From Gammaproteobacteria bacterium (GTDB lineage: Bacteria; Pseudomonadota; Gammaproteobacteria; DSM-16500), in contig JAJPJI010000009.1 in the NCBI GenBank assembly GCA_021324305.1, positions 1 to 64,000 on the forward strand: 64,000 nt of DNA, given 5' to 3'. Shown one piece after another: positions 63,876 through 64,000 of this stretch; the first letter of the stretch is position 1; every line of letters begins with the position of its first letter. The notes beneath the pieces were generated by a model, which was not told where the DNA came from, did not search any database, and saw only the letters and a list, made by a program, of their open reading frames with translations. Position numbers and translations under genes: made by a program.

Positions 63876-64000
63876 CCGAAACGACGCGCATCATGGTTGC
63901 GATCCTGGATTGCTCCGGGAATCGCGTCATGTCAGTCAACGGATTTAATATGCAACGCGAGTATCTGCAGGAGGCGCAGCAACCGGATCATATCATATGG

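Noticed and set aside
1-64000. CRISPR arrays, insertion sequences, tRNA and rRNA genes
   Set aside because: No regular spaced repeats, no transposase frames and no tRNA or rRNA sequence were recognised anywhere in the window.

Overview
The window reads as a chromosomal segment of a gammaproteobacterium of moderate G+C. Several traits point to the order Legionellales, perhaps a Coxiellaceae/Aquicella-like organism. They are a WaaG/WaaP lipopolysaccharide core pair, a hemC-D-X-Y operon, GuaC, EpmB, a class III polyhydroxyalkanoate synthase, and a scatter of large coiled-coil or eukaryote-like orphan genes of the kind secreted by Dot/Icm systems. The taxonomic call is inference; no rRNA, tRNA or Dot/Icm gene is present in the window.

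Layout. 0-5.5 kb is envelope: waaP-waaG, a lipoprotein plus a DUF3298-type secreted protein, gmhB-plsC and a small outer-membrane barrel. 5.7-14 kb is housekeeping on the minus strand: guaC, then hemC-hemD-hemX-hemY followed by def-fmt-rsmB. 14-21 kb holds a degenerate spermidine-synthase homologue, a putative secreted membrane protein, and ubiK-nudF-parE-parC. 21-29 kb is an accessory stretch: a 672-aa coiled-coil protein and a divergent 553-aa membrane-anchored protein share a spacer with a PmrA-like box. A polyester (PHA) operon follows, and then a 247-aa methyltransferase-fold protein that ends in a CaaX-like prenylation tail behind a second PmrA-like box. 29-42 kb carries an OPT transporter, engB, uvrD, pyrD, and glmU/glmS separated by a proline-rich coiled-coil gene. 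41-46 kb carries a thpR / macro domain / HD phosphohydrolase / orphan gene run and a parB without parA. 46-54 kb is mostly small secreted or unknown proteins, a GH15 glucoamylase, a TipA-type MerR regulator, a leucine-rich-repeat protein, a cold-shock protein and an SRPBCC protein. At 54.18-54.30 kb there is a tight cluster of DnaA boxes, a candidate replication origin or DnaA-controlled site. From 55.5 kb every gene is on the plus strand: a KAP-family NTPase, an outer-membrane barrel, a GNAT-P450-adenylating enzyme trio in which the last gene carries an in-frame stop, and a phospholipase-D-like protein.

How it fits together. The core genes make LPS core, heme, initiator-tRNA formylation and processing, amino sugars and topoisomerase IV. 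The accessory genes look like host-interaction factors. The strongest individual signals are the CaaX-tailed protein with its PmrA-like promoter, the DnaA-box cluster, the nonsense-interrupted CapK-like gene next to a P450, and the unusual Met at the quinolone-determining Ser position of ParC. All functional calls rest on motif recognition by eye; no database search was run.
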